A program made the translations under genes and the position numbers. Below the pieces are notes generated by a model that worked only from the letters and a program-made list of their open reading frames with translations, ran no database searches and was not told where the DNA came from. Positions 15,901-30,000 of a DNA stretch of 64,000 nucleotides are shown one piece after another (position 1 is the stretch's first letter; every line of letters begins with the position of its first letter). The DNA is from Nematostella vectensis (taxonomy: Eukaryota; Cnidaria; Anthozoa; Actiniaria; Edwardsiidae). The stretch is from NCBI RefSeq assembly GCF_932526225.1, contig NC_064043.1, positions 1,383,501 through 1,447,500 on the forward strand, read 5' to 3'.

Positions 15901-18900
15901 ACACGAAATCGTCATACCTTAGGATCAGGTGATCGCGAGATTTAGTGACCCGTTTTTATACACGAAATCGTCATACCTTAGGATCAGGTGATCGCGAGAT
16001 TTAGTGACTCGTTTGTATACCCGAAATCGACATACCTTAGGATCAGGTGATCGCGAGATTTAGTGACTCGTTTGTACACCCGAAATAGACATACCTTAGG
16101 ATCAGGTGATCGCGAGATTTAGTGACCCGTTTTTATACACGAAATCGTCATACCTTAGGATCAGGTGATCGAGAGATTTTGTGACTCGTTTGTATACCCG
16201 AAATCGACATACCTTAGGATCAGGTGATCGCGAGATTTAGGGACTCGTTTAAATAACCCGAAATCGACATACCTTAGGATCAGGTGATCGCGAGATTTAG
16301 TGACTCGTTTGTATACCCGAAATCGACATACCTTAGGATCAGGTGATCGCGAGATTTAGGGACTCGTTTGTATACCCGAGATCGACATACCTTAGGATCA
16401 GGTGATCGCGAGATTTGGTGACTCATTTGTTACCCGAAATCGACATACCTTAGGATCAGGTGATCGCGAGATTTTGTGACTCGTTTGTATACCCGAGATC
16501 GACATACCTTAGGATCAGGTGATCGCGAGATTTAGTGACTCGTTTTTATACACGAAATCGTCATACATTAGGATCAGGTGATCGCGAGATTTAGTGACTC
16601 GTTTTTATACACGAAATCGTCATACCTTAGGATCAGGTGATCGCGAGATTTAGTGACTCGTTTGTATACCCGAGATGGACATACCTTAGGATCAGGTGAT
16701 CGAGAGATTTAAGGACTCGTTTTTATACCCTAGATCGACATACCTTAGCATCAGGTGATCGCGAGATTTGGTGACTCGTTTTTATACACGAAATCGTCAT
16801 ACCTTAGGATCAGGTGATCGCGAGATTTGGTGACTCATTTGTTACCCGAAATCGACATACCTTAGGATAAGGTGATTGCGAGATTTAGTGACTCGTTTGT
16901 ATACCCGAAATCAACATACCTTAAGATCAGGTGATCGCGAGATTTAGTGACTCATTTGTTACCCAAAATCGACATACCTAAGGATCACGTGATCGCGAGA
17001 TTTTGTGACTCGTTTGTATACCCGAAATCGACATACCTTAGGATCAGGTGATCGAGAGATTTAGTGACTCGTTTGTATACCCGAAATCGACATACCTTAG
17101 GATCAGGTGATCGCGAGATTTAGGGACTCGTTTAAATAACCCGAAATCGACATACCTTAGGATCAGGTGATTGCGAGATTTAGTGACTCGTTTTTATACA
17201 CGAAATCGTCATACCTTAGGATCAGGTGATCGCGAGATTTGGTGACTCATTTGTTACCCGAAATCGACATACCTTAGGATCAGGTAATCGCGAGATTTAG
17301 TGACTCGTTTTTATACCAGAAATCGACATACCTTAGGATCAGGTGATCGCGAGATTTAGTGACTCGTTTGTATACCCGAAATCGACATACCTTAGGATAA
17401 GGTGATTGCGAGATTTCGTGACTCGTTTGTATACCCGAAATCGACATACCTTAGGATCAGGTGATCGCGAGATTTCGTGACTCGTTTGTATACCCGAAAT
17501 CGACATACCTTAGGATCAGGTGATCGCAAGATTTGGTGACTCGTTTGTATACCCAAAATCGACATACCTTAGGATAAGGTGATTGCGAGATTTCGTGACT
17601 CGTTTGTATTCCCGAAATCGACATACCTTAGGATCATGTGATCGCGAGATTTAGTGACTCGTTTGTATACCCGAAATCGACATACCTTAAAATCAGGTGA
17701 TCGCGAGATTTAGTGACTCGTTTGTATACCCGAAATCGACATACCTTAGGATCAGGTGATCGCGAGATTTAGGGAGTCGTTTGTTTACCCGAAATCGACA
17801 TACCTTAGGATCAGGTAATCGCGAGATTTAGTGACTCGTTTTTATACACGAAATCGACATACTTTAGGATCAGGTGATCGCGAGATTTAGTGACTCGTTT
17901 TTATACACGAAATCGTCATACCTTAGGATCAGGTGATCGCGAGATTTAGTGACTCGTTTGTATACCCGAGATCGACATACCTTAGGATCAGGTAATCGCG
18001 AGATTTAGTGACTCGTTTTTATACACGAAATCGACATACTTTAGGATCAGGTGATCGCGAGATTTAGTGACTCGTTTGTATACCCGAAATCGACATACCT
18101 TAGGATCAGGTGATCAAGAGATTTGGTGACTCGTTTGTATACCCGAGATCGACATACCTTAGAATCAGGTGATTGCGAGATTTAGTGACTCGTTTGTATA
18201 CCCAAAATCGACATACCTTAGGATCAGGTGATCGCGAAATTTAGTGACTCGTTTGAATACCCGAAATCGACATACATTAGGATCAGGTGATCGCGAGATT
18301 TAGTGACTTGTTGGTATACCCGAGATCGACATACCTTAGGATCAGGTGACCGCGAGATTTAGTGACTCGTTTGTATACACGAAATCGTCATACCTTAGGA
18401 TCAGGTGATCGCAAGATTTAGTGACTCGTTTTTATACCAGAAATCGACATACCTTAGGATCAGGTGATCGCGAGATTTAGTGACTCGTTTGTATACCCGA
18501 AATCGACATACCTTAGGATCAGGTGATCGCGAGATTTAGGGACTCGTTTGTATAACCGAAATCGACATACCTTAGGATCAGGTGATCGCGAGATTTAGTG
18601 ACTCGTTTGTAGACCCGAAATCGACATACCTTAGGATCAGGTGATCAAGAGATTTGGTGACTCGTTTGTATACCCGAAATCGACATACCTTAGGATCAGG
18701 TGATCGCGAGATTTAGGGACTCGTTTGTATACCCGAAATCGACATACCTTAGGATCAGGTGATCGCGAGATTTAGTGACTCGTTTTTATACACGAAATCG
18801 TCATACCTTAGGATCAGGTGATCGCGAGATTTGGTGACTCATTTGTTACCCGAAATCGACATACCTTAGGATCAGGTAATCGCGAGATTTAGTGACTTGT

Positions 18901-21900
18901 TTTTATACACGAAATTGACATACCTTAGGATCAGGTGATCGCGAGATTTAGTGACCCGTTTTTATACACGAAATCGTCATACCTTAGGATCAGGTGATCG
19001 AGAGATTTTGTGACTCGTTTGTATACCCGAAATCGACATACCTTAGGATCAGGTGATCGCGAGATTTAGGGACTCGTTTAAATAACCCGAAATCGACATA
19101 CCTTAGGATCAGGTGATCGCGAGATTTAGTGACTCGTTTGTATACCCGAAATCGACATACCTTAGGATCAGGTGATCGCGAGATTTAGGGACTCGTTTGT
19201 ATACCCGAGATCGACATACCTTAGGATCAGGTGATCGCGAGATTTGGTGACTCATTTGTTACCCGAAATCGACATACCTTAGGATCAGGTGATCGCGAGA
19301 TTTTGTGACTCGTTTGTATACCCGAGATCGACATACCTTAGGATCAGGTGATCGCGAGATTTAGTGACTCGTTTTTATACACGAAATCGTCATACATTAG
19401 GATCAGGTGATCGCGAGATTTAGTGACTCGTTTTTATACACGAAATCGTCATACCTTAGGATCAGGTGATCGCGAGATTTAGTGACTCGTTTGTATACCC
19501 GAGATGGACATACCTTAGGATCAGGTGATCGAGAGATTTAAGGACTCGTTTTTATACCCTAGATCGACATACCTTAGCATCAGGTGATCGCGAGATTTGG
19601 TGACTCGTTTTTATACACGAAATCGTCATACCTTAGGATCAGGTGATCGCGAGATTTGGTGACTCATTTGTTACCCGAAATCGACATACCTTAGGATAAG
19701 GTGATTGCGAGATTTAGTGACTCGTTTGTATACCCGAAATCAACATACCTTAAGATCAGGTGATCGCGAGATTTAGTGACTCATTTGTTACCCAAAATCG
19801 ACATACCTAAGGATCACGTGATCGCGAGATTTTGTGACTCGTTTGTATACCCGAAATCGACATACCTTAGGATCAGGTGATCGAGAGATTTAGTGACTCG
19901 TTTGTATACCCGAAATCGACATACCTTAGGATCAGGTGATCGCGAGATTTAGGGACTCGTTTAAATAACCCGAAATCGACATACCTTAGGATCAGGTGAT
20001 TGCGAGATTTAGTGACTCGTTTTTATACACGAAATCGTCATACCTTAGGATCAGGTGATCGCGAGATTTGGTGACTCATTTGTTACCCGAAATCGACATA
20101 CCTTAGGATCAGGTAATCGCGAGATTTAGTGACTCGTTTTTATACCAGAAATCGACATACCTTAGGATCAGGTGATCGCGAGATTTAGTGACTCGTTTGT
20201 ATACCCGAAATCGACATACCTTAGGATAAGGTGATTGCGAGATTTCGTGACTCGTTTGTATACCCGAAATCGACATACCTTAGGATCAGGTGATCGCGAG
20301 ATTTCGTGACTCGTTTGTATACCCGAAATCGACATACCTTAGGATCAGGTGATCGCAAGATTTGGTGACTCGTTTGTATACCCAAAATCGACATACCTTA
20401 GGATAAGGTGATTGCGAGATTTCGTGACTCGTTTGTATTCCCGAAATCGACATACCTTAGGATCATGTGATCGCGAGATTTAGTGACTCGTTTGTATACC
20501 CGAAATCGACATACCTTAAAATCAGGTGATCGCGAGATTTAGTGACTCGTTTGTATACCCGAAATCGACATACCTTAGGATCAGGTGATCGCGAGATTTA
20601 GGGAGTCGTTTGTTTACCCGAAATCGACATACCTTAGGATCAGGTGATCGCGAGATTTAGTGACTCGTTTTTATACACGAAATCGTCATACCTTAGGATC
20701 AGGTGATCGCAAGATTTGGTGACTCGTTTGTTACACGAAATTGACATACCTTAGGATTAGGTAATCGCGAGATTTAGTGACTCGTTTTTATACACGAAAT
20801 CGACATACCTTAGGATCAGGTGATCGCAAGATTTAGTGACTCGTTTTTATACACGAAATCGTCATACCTTAGGATCAGGTGATCGCGAGATTTAGTGACT
20901 CGTTTGTATACCCGAGATGGACATACCTTAGGATCAGGTGATCGCGAGATTTAGGGACTCGTTTGTATACCCGAGATCGACATACCTAAGGATCAGGTGA
21001 TTGCGAGATTTAGTGACTCGTTTGTATACCCGAAATCGACATACCTTAGGATCAGGTGATCGCGAGATTTAGTGACTCGTTTTTATACACGAAATCGACA
21101 TACTTTAGGATTAGGTGATCGCGAGATTTAGTGACTCGTTTTTATACACGAAATCGTCATACCTTAGGATCAGGTGATCGCGAGATTTAGTGACCCGTTT
21201 TTATACACGAAATCGTCATACCTTAGGATCAGGTGATCGCGAGATTTAGTGACTCGTTTGTATACCCGAAATCGACATACCTTAGGATCAGGTGATCGCG
21301 AGATTTAGTGACTCGTTTGTACACCCGAAATAGACATACCTTAGGATCAGGTGATCGCGAGATTTAGTGACCCGTTTTTATACACGAAATCGTCATACCT
21401 TAGGATCAGGTGATCGAGAGATTTTGTGACTCGTTTGTATACCCGAAATCGACATACCTTAGGATCAGGTGATCGCGAGATTTAGGGACTCGTTTAAATA
21501 ACCCGAAATCGACATACCTTAGGATCAGGTGATCGCGAGATTTAGTGACTCGTTTGTATACCCGAAATCGACATACCTTAGGATCAGGTGATCGCGAGAT
21601 TTAGGGACTCGTTTGTATACCCGAGATCGACATACCTTAGGATCAGGTGATCGCGAGATTTGGTGACTCATTTGTTACCCGAAATCGACATACCTTAGGA
21701 TCAGGTGATCGCGAGATTTTGTGACTCGTTTGTATACCCGAGATCGACATACCTTAGGATCAGGTGATCGCGAGATTTAGTGACTCGTTTTTATACACGA
21801 AATCGTCATACATTAGGATCAGGTGATCGCGAGATTTAGTGACTCGTTTTTATACACGAAATCGTCATACCTTAGGATCAGGTGATCGCGAGATTTAGTG

Positions 21901-23800
21901 ACTCGTTTGTATACCCGAGATGGACATACCTTAGGATCAGGTGATCGAGAGATTTAAGGACTCGTTTTTATACCCTAGATCGACATACCTTAGCATCAGG
22001 TGATCGCGAGATTTGGTGACTCGTTTTTATACACGAAATCGTCATACCTTAGGATCAGGTGATCGCGAGATTTGGTGACTCATTTGTTACCCGAAATCGA
22101 CATACCTTAGGATAAGGTGATTGCGAGATTTAGTGACTCGTTTGTATACCCGAAATCAACATACCTTAAGATCAGGTGATCGCGAGATTTAGTGACTCAT
22201 TTGTTACCCAAAATCGACATACCTAAGGATCACGTGATCGCGAGATTTTGTGACTCGTTTGTATACCCGAAATCGACATACCTTAGGATCAGGTGATCGA
22301 GAGATTTAGTGACTCGTTTGTATACCCGAAATCGACATACCTTAGGATCAGGTGATCGCGAGATTTAGGGACTCGTTTAAATAACCCGAAATCGACATAC
22401 CTTAGGATCAGGTGATTGCGAGATTTAGTGACTCGTTTTTATACACGAAATCGTCATACCTTAGGATCAGGTGATCGCGAGATTTGGTGACTCATTTGTT
22501 ACCCGAAATCGACATACCTTAGGATCAGGTAATCGCGAGATTTAGTGACTCGTTTTTATACCAGAAATCGACATACCTTAGGATCAGGTGATCGCGAGAT
22601 TTAGTGACTCGTTTGTATACCCGAAATCGACATACCTTAGGATAAGGTGATTGCGAGATTTCGTGACTCGTTTGTATACCCGAAATCGACATACCTTAGG
22701 ATCAGGTGATCGCGAGATTTCGTGACTCGTTTGTATACCCGAAATCGACATACCTTAGGATCAGGTGATCGCAAGATTTGGTGACTCGTTTGTATACCCA
22801 AAATCGACATACCTTAGGATAAGGTGATTGCGAGATTTCGTGACTCGTTTGTATTCCCGAAATCGACATACCTTAGGATCATGTGATCGCGAGATTTAGT
22901 GACTCGTTTGTATACCCGAAATCGACATACCTTAAAATCAGGTGATCGCGAGATTTAGTGACTCGTTTGTATACCCGAAATCGACATACCTTAGGATCAG
23001 GTGATCGCGAGATTTAGGGAGTCGTTTGTTTACCCGAAATCGACATACCTTAGGATCAGGTGATCGCGAGATTTAGTGACTCGTTTTTATACACGAAATC
23101 GTCATACCTTAGGATCAGGTGATCGCAAGATTTGGTGACTCGTTTGTTACACGAAATTGACATACCTTAGGATTAGGTAATCGCGAGATTTAGTGACTCG
23201 TTTTTATACACGAAATCGACATACCTTAGGATCAGGTGATCGCAAGATTTAGTGACTCGTTTTTATACACGAAATCGTCATACCTTAGGATCAGGTGATC
23301 GCGAGATTTAGTGACTCGTTTGTATACCCGAGATGGACATACCTTAGGATCAGGTGATCCCGAGATTTAGGGACTCGTTTGTATACCCGAGATCGACATA
23401 CCTAAGGATCAGGTGATTGCGAGATTTAGTGACTCGTTTGTATACCCGAAATCGACATACCTTAGGATCAGGTGATCGCGAGATTTAGTGACTCGTTTTT
23501 ATACACGAAATCGACATACTTTAGGATTAGGTGATCGCGAGATTTAGTGACTCGTTTTTATACACGAAATCGTCATACCTTAGGATCAGGTGATCGCGAG
23601 ATTTAGTGACCCGTTTTTATACACGAAATCGTCATACCTTAGGATCAGGTGATCGCGAGATTTAGTGACTCGTTTGTATACCCGAAATCGACATACCTTA
23701 GGATCAGGTGATCGCGAGATTTAGTGACTCGTTTGTACACCCGAAATAGACATACCTTAGGATCAGGTGATCGCGAGATTTAGTGACCCGTTTTTATACA
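12911..23800. repeat. Higher-order repeat, 5,245-bp period (2,416 + 2,829)
   Basis: Private variants recur at exactly 5,245 bp: ACCTTAGAAT at 12911 and 18156; TTTGTAGACC at 13361 and 18606; and the GGATCACGTG variant at 14571, 16987, 19816 and 22232, where spacings alternate 2,416, 2,829 and 2,416. The 2,416- and 2,829-bp blocks share their first part and differ in the rest, giving an A-B-A-A' order. The near-identity of copies implies recent amplification, or an assembly artefact. Confidence 0.85.
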
Positions 23801-26800
23801 CGAAATCGTCATACCTTAGGATCAGGTGATCGCGAGATTTAGTGACTCGTTTGTATACCCGAAATCGACATACCTTAGGATCAGGTGATCGCGAGATTTA
23901 GTGACTCGTTTGTATACCCGAAATCGACATACCTTAGGATCAGGTGATCGCGAGATTTAGTGACTCGTTTTTATACACGAAATCGTCATACCTTAGGATC
24001 AGGTGATCGCGAGATTTAGTGACTCGTTTTTATACACGAAATCGTCACACCTTAGGATCAGGTGATCGCGAGATTTGGTGACTCATTTGTTACCCGAAAT
24101 CGACATACCTTAGGATCAGGTGATCGCGAGATTTTGTGACTCGTTTGTATACCCGGGAACGACATACCTTAGGATCAGGTGATCGCGAGATTTAGTGACT
24201 CGTTTGTATACCCGAGATCGACATACCTTAGGATCAGGTGATCGCGAGATTTAGTGACTCGTTTGTATACCCGAAATCGACATACCTTAGGATCAGGTGA
24301 TCGCGAGATTTAGTGACTCGTTTGTATACCCGAGATCGACATACCTTAGGATCAGGTGATTACGAGATTTAGTGACTCGTTTGTATACCCGAAATCGACA
24401 TACCTTAGGATCAGGTGATCGCGAAATTTAGTGACTTGTTTGAATACCCGAATTCGACATACATTAGGATCAGGTGATCGCGAGATTTAGTGACTCGTTG
24501 GTATACCCGAGATCGACATACCTTAGGATCAGGTGACCGCGAGATTTAGTGACTCGTTTGTATACACGAAATCGTCATACCTTAGGATCAGATGACCGCG
24601 AGATTTAGTGACTCGTTTTTATACCAGAAATCGACATACCTTAGGATCAGGTGATCGCGAGATTTGGTGACTCGTTTGTATACCCGAAATCGACATACCT
24701 TAGGATAAGGTGATTGCGAGATTTCGTGACTCGTTTGTATACCCGAAATCGACATATCTTAGGATCAGGTGATCGCGAGATTTCGTGACTCGTTTGTATA
24801 CCCGAAATCGACATACCTTAGGATCAGGTGATCGCGAGATTTGGTGACTCGCTTGTATACCCGAAATCGACATACCTTAGGATAAGGTGATTCCGAGATT
24901 TCGTGACTCGTTTGTATTCCCGAAATCGACATACCTTAGGATCAGGTGATCGCGAGATTTAGTGACTCGTTTTTATACACGAAATCGTCATACCTTAGGT
25001 TCAGGTGATCGCGAGATTTAGTGACTCGTTTGTATACCCGAGATGGACATACCTTTGGATCAGGTGATCGAGAGATTTAAGGACTCGTTTGTATACCCTA
25101 GATCGACATACCTTAAGATCAGGTGATCGCGAGATTTAGGGACTCGTTTGTATACCCGAAATCGACATACCTTAAGATCAGGTGATCGCGAGATTTAGTG
25201 ACTTGTTTTTATACACGAAATCGGAATACCTTAAGATCAGGTGATCGCGAGATTTAGTGACTCGTTTGTATACCCGAAATCGACATACCTTAGGATCAGG
25301 TGATCGCGAGATTTAGTGACCCGTTTTTATACACGAAATCGTCATACCTTAGGATCAGGTGATCGCGAGATTTAGTGACTCGTTTGTATACCCGAAATCG
25401 ACATACCTTAGGATCAGGTGATCGCGAGATTTAGTGACTCGTTTGTACACCCGAAATAGACATACCTTAGGATCAGGTGATCGCGAGATTTAGTGACCCG
25501 TTTTTATACACGAAATCGTCATACCTTAGGATCAGGTGATCGCGAGATTTAGTGACTCGTTTGTATACCCGAAATCGACATACCTTAGGATCAGGTGATC
25601 GCGAGATTTAGTGACTCGTTTGTATACCCGAAATCGACATACCTTAGGATCAGGTGATCGCGAGATTTAGTGACTCGTTTTTATACACGAAATCGTCATA
25701 CCTTAGGATCAGGTGATCGCGGGATTTAGTGACTCGTTTTTATACACGAAATCGTCACACCTTAGGATCAGGTGATCGCGAGATTTGGTGACTCATTTGT
25801 TACCCGAAATCGACATACCTTAGGATCAGGTGATCGCGAGATTTTGTGACTCGTTTGTATACCCGAGAACGACATACCTTAGGATCAGGTGATCGCGAGA
25901 TTTAGTGACTCGTTTGTATACCCGAGATCGACATACCTTAGGATCAGGTGATCGCGAGATTTAGTGACTCGTTTGTATACCCGAAATCGACATACCTTAG
26001 GATCAGGTGATCGCGAGATTTAGTGACTCGTTTGTATACCCGAGATCGACATACCTTAGGATCAGGTGATTACGAGATTTAGTGACTCGTTTGTATACCC
26101 GAAATCGACATACCTTAGGATCAGGTGATCGCGAAATTTAGTGACTTGTTTGAATACCCGAATTCGACATACATTAGGATCAGGTGATCGCGAGATTTAG
26201 TGACTCGTTGGTATACCCGAGATCGACATACCTTAGGATCAGGTGACCGCGAGATTTAGTGACTCGTTTGTATACACGAAATCGTCATACCTTAGGATCA
26301 GATGACCGCGAGATTTAGTGACTCGTTTTTATACCAGAAATCGACATACCTTAGGATCAGGTGATCGCGAGATTTGGTGACTCGTTTGTATACCCGAAAT
26401 CGACATACCTTAGGATAAGGTGATTGCGAGATTTCGTGACTCGTTTGTATACCCGAAATCGACATATCTTAGGATCAGGTGATCGCGAGATTTCGTGACT
26501 CGTTTGTATACCCGAAATCGACATACCTTAGGATCAGGTGATCGCGAGATTTGGTGACTCGTTTGTATACCCGAAATCGACATACCTTAGGATAAGGTGA
26601 TTCCGAGATTTCGTGACTCGTTTGTATTCCCGAAATCGACATACCTTAGGATCAGGTGATCGCGAGATTTAGTGACTCGTTTTTATACACGAAATCGTCA
26701 TACCTTAGGTTCAGGTGATCGCGAGATTTAGTGACTCGTTTGTATACCCGAGATGGACATACCTTTGGATCAGGTGATCGAGAGATTTAAGGACTCGTTT

Positions 26801-27000
26801 GTATACCCTAGATCGACAGACCTTAAGATCAGGTGATCGCGAGATTTAGGGACTCGTTTGTATACCCGAAATCGACATACCTTAAGATCAGGTGATCGCG
26901 AGATTTAGTGACTCGTTTTTATACACGAAATCGGAATACCTTAAGATCAGGTGATCGCGAGATTTAGTGACTCGTTTGTATACCCGAAATCGACATACCT
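23731..27000. repeat. Higher-order repeat, 1,710-bp period
   Basis: Three markers repeat at 1,710 bp: GTTTGTACAC (23731, 25441), ACCCGGGAAC/ACCCGAGAAC (24151, 25861) and GATGACCGCG (24591, 26301). The last two recur once more 6,719 bp downstream (32580, 33020), so this block was also copied to a distant part of the array. Confidence 0.8.
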
Positions 27001-30000
27001 TAGGATCAGGTGATCGCGAGATTTAGTGACTCGTTTGTATACCCGAAATCGACATACCTTAGGGTCAGGTGATCGCGAGATTTAGTGACTCGTTTGTATA
27101 CCCGAGATCGACATACCTTAGGATCAGGTGATTACGAGATTTAGTGACTCGTTTGTATACCCGAAATCGACATACCTTAGGATCATGTGATCGCGAAATT
27201 TAGTGACTCGTTTGTATACCTGAGATCGACATACCTTAGGATCAGGTGACCGCGAGATTTAGTGACTCGTTTGTATACACGAAATCGTCATACCTTAGGA
27301 TCAGGTGATCGCAAGATTTAGTGACTCGTTTTTTCCACCAGAAATCGACATACCTCAGGATCATGTGATCGCGAGATTTAGTGACTCGTTTGTATACCCG
27401 AAATCGACATACCTTAGGATAAGGTGATTGCGAGATTTCGTGACTCGTTTGTATACCCGAAATCGACATACCTTAGGATCAGGTGATCGCGAGATTTCGT
27501 GACTCGTTTGTATACTCGAAATCGACATACCTTAGGATCAGGTGATCGCGAGATTTGGTGACTCGTTTGTATACCCGAAATCGACATACCTTAGGATCAT
27601 GTGATCGCGAGATTTAGTGACTCGTTTGTATACCCGAAATCGACAGACCTTAGGATCAGGTGATCGCGAGATTTAGGGACTCGTTTGTATACCCGAAATC
27701 GACATACCTTAGGATCAGGTGATCGCGAGATTTAGGGACTCGTTTGTATACCCGAAATCGACATACCTTAGGATCAGGTGATCGCGAGATTTAGTGACTC
27801 GTTTTTATACACGAAATCGTCATACCTTAGGATCAGGTGATCGCGAGATTTGGTGACTCATTTGTTACCCGAAATCGACATACCTTAGGATCAGATAATC
27901 GCGAGATTTAGTGACTTGTTTTTATACACGAAATCGACATACCTTAGGATCAGGTGATCGCGAGATTTAGTGACCCGTTTTTATACACGAAATCGTCATA
28001 CCTTAGGATCAGGTGATCGCGAGATTTAGTGACTCGTTTGTATACCCGAAATCGACATACCTTAGGATCAGGTGATCGCGAGATTTAGTGACTCGTTTGT
28101 ATACCCGAAATCGACATACCTTAGGATCAGGTGATCGCGAGATTTAGTGACTCGTTTTTATACACGAAATCGTCATACCTTAGGATCAGGTGATCGCGAG
28201 ATTTAGTGACTCGTTTTTATACACGAAATCGTCACACCTTAGGATCAGGTGATCGCGAGATTTGGTGACTCATTTGTTACCCGAAATCGACATACCTTAG
28301 GATCAGGTGATCGCGAGATTTTGTGACTCGTTTGTATACCCGAGATCGACATACCTTAGGATCAGGTCATCGCGAGATTTAGTGACTCGTTTGTATACCC
28401 GAAATCGACATACCTTAGGATAAGGTGATTGCGAGATTTCGTGACTCGTTTGTATACCCGAAATCGACATACCTTAGGATCAGGTGATCGCGAGATTTCG
28501 TGACTCGTTTGTATACCCGAAATCGACATACCTTATGATCAGGTGATCGCGAGATTTAGTGACTCGTTTGTATACCCGAAATCGACATACCTTAGGATCA
28601 GGTGATCGCGAGATTTAGGGACTCGTTTGTATACCCGAAATCGACATACCTTATGATCAGGTGATCGCGAGATTTAGTGACTCGTTTGTATACCCGAAAT
28701 CGACATACCTTAGGATCAGGTTATCAAGAGATTTGGTGACTCGTTTGTATACCCGAAATCGACAGACCTTAGGATCAGGTGATCGCGAGATTTAGGGACT
28801 CGTTTGTATACCCGAAATCGACATACCTTAGCATCAGGTGATCGCGAGATTTAGTGACTCTTTTTTATACACGAAATCGTCATACCTTAGGATCAGGTGA
28901 TCGCAAGATTTGGTGACTCATTTGTTACCCGAAATCAACATACCTTAGGATCATGTAATCGCGAGATTTAGTGACTTGTTTTTATACACGAAATCAACAT
29001 ACCTTAGGATCAGGTGATCGCGAGATTTAGTGACCCGTTTTTATACACGAAATCGTCATACCTTAGGATCAGGTGATCGCGAGATTTAGTGACTCGTTTG
29101 TATACCCGAAATCGACATACCTTAGGATAAGGTGATTGCGAGATTTCGTGACTCGTTTGTATACCCGAAATCGACATACCTTAGGATCAGGTGATCGCAA
29201 GATTTCGTGACTCGTTTGTATACCCGAAATCGACATACCTTAGGATCAGGTGATCGCGAGATTTCGTGACTCGTTTGTATACCCGAAATCGACATACCTT
29301 AGGATAAGGTGATTGCGAGATTTCGTGACTCGTTTGTATTCCCGAAATCTTCATACCTTAGGATCAGGTGATCGCGAGATTTAGTGACTCGTTTTTATAC
29401 ACGAAATCGTCATACCTTAGGATCAGGTGATCGCGAGATTTAGTGACTCGTTTGTATACCCGAGATGGACATACCTTAGGATCAGGTGATCGAGAGATTT
29501 AAGGACTCGTTTGTATACCCTAGATCGACATACCTTAAGATAAGGTGATCGCGAGATTTAGGGACTCGTTTGTATACCCGAAATCGACATACCTTAGGAT
29601 CAGGTGATCGCGAGATTTAGTGACTCGTTTTTATACACGAAATCGTCACACCTTAGGATCAGGTGATCGCGAGATTTGGTGACTTATTTGTTACCCGAAA
29701 TCGACATACTTTAGGATCAGGTGATCGCGAGATTTTGTGACTCGTTTGTATACCCGAGATCGACATACCTTAGGATCAGGTGATCGCGAGATTTAGTGAC
29801 TCGTTTGTATACCCGAAATCGACATACCTTAGGATCAGGTGATCGCGAGATTTAGTAACTCGTTTGTATACCCGAAATCGACATACCTTAGGATCAGGTG
29901 ATCGCGAGATTTAGTGACTCGTTTGTATACCCGAGATCGACATACCTTAGGATCAGGTGATTACGAGATTTAGTGACTCGTTTGTATACCCGAAATTGAC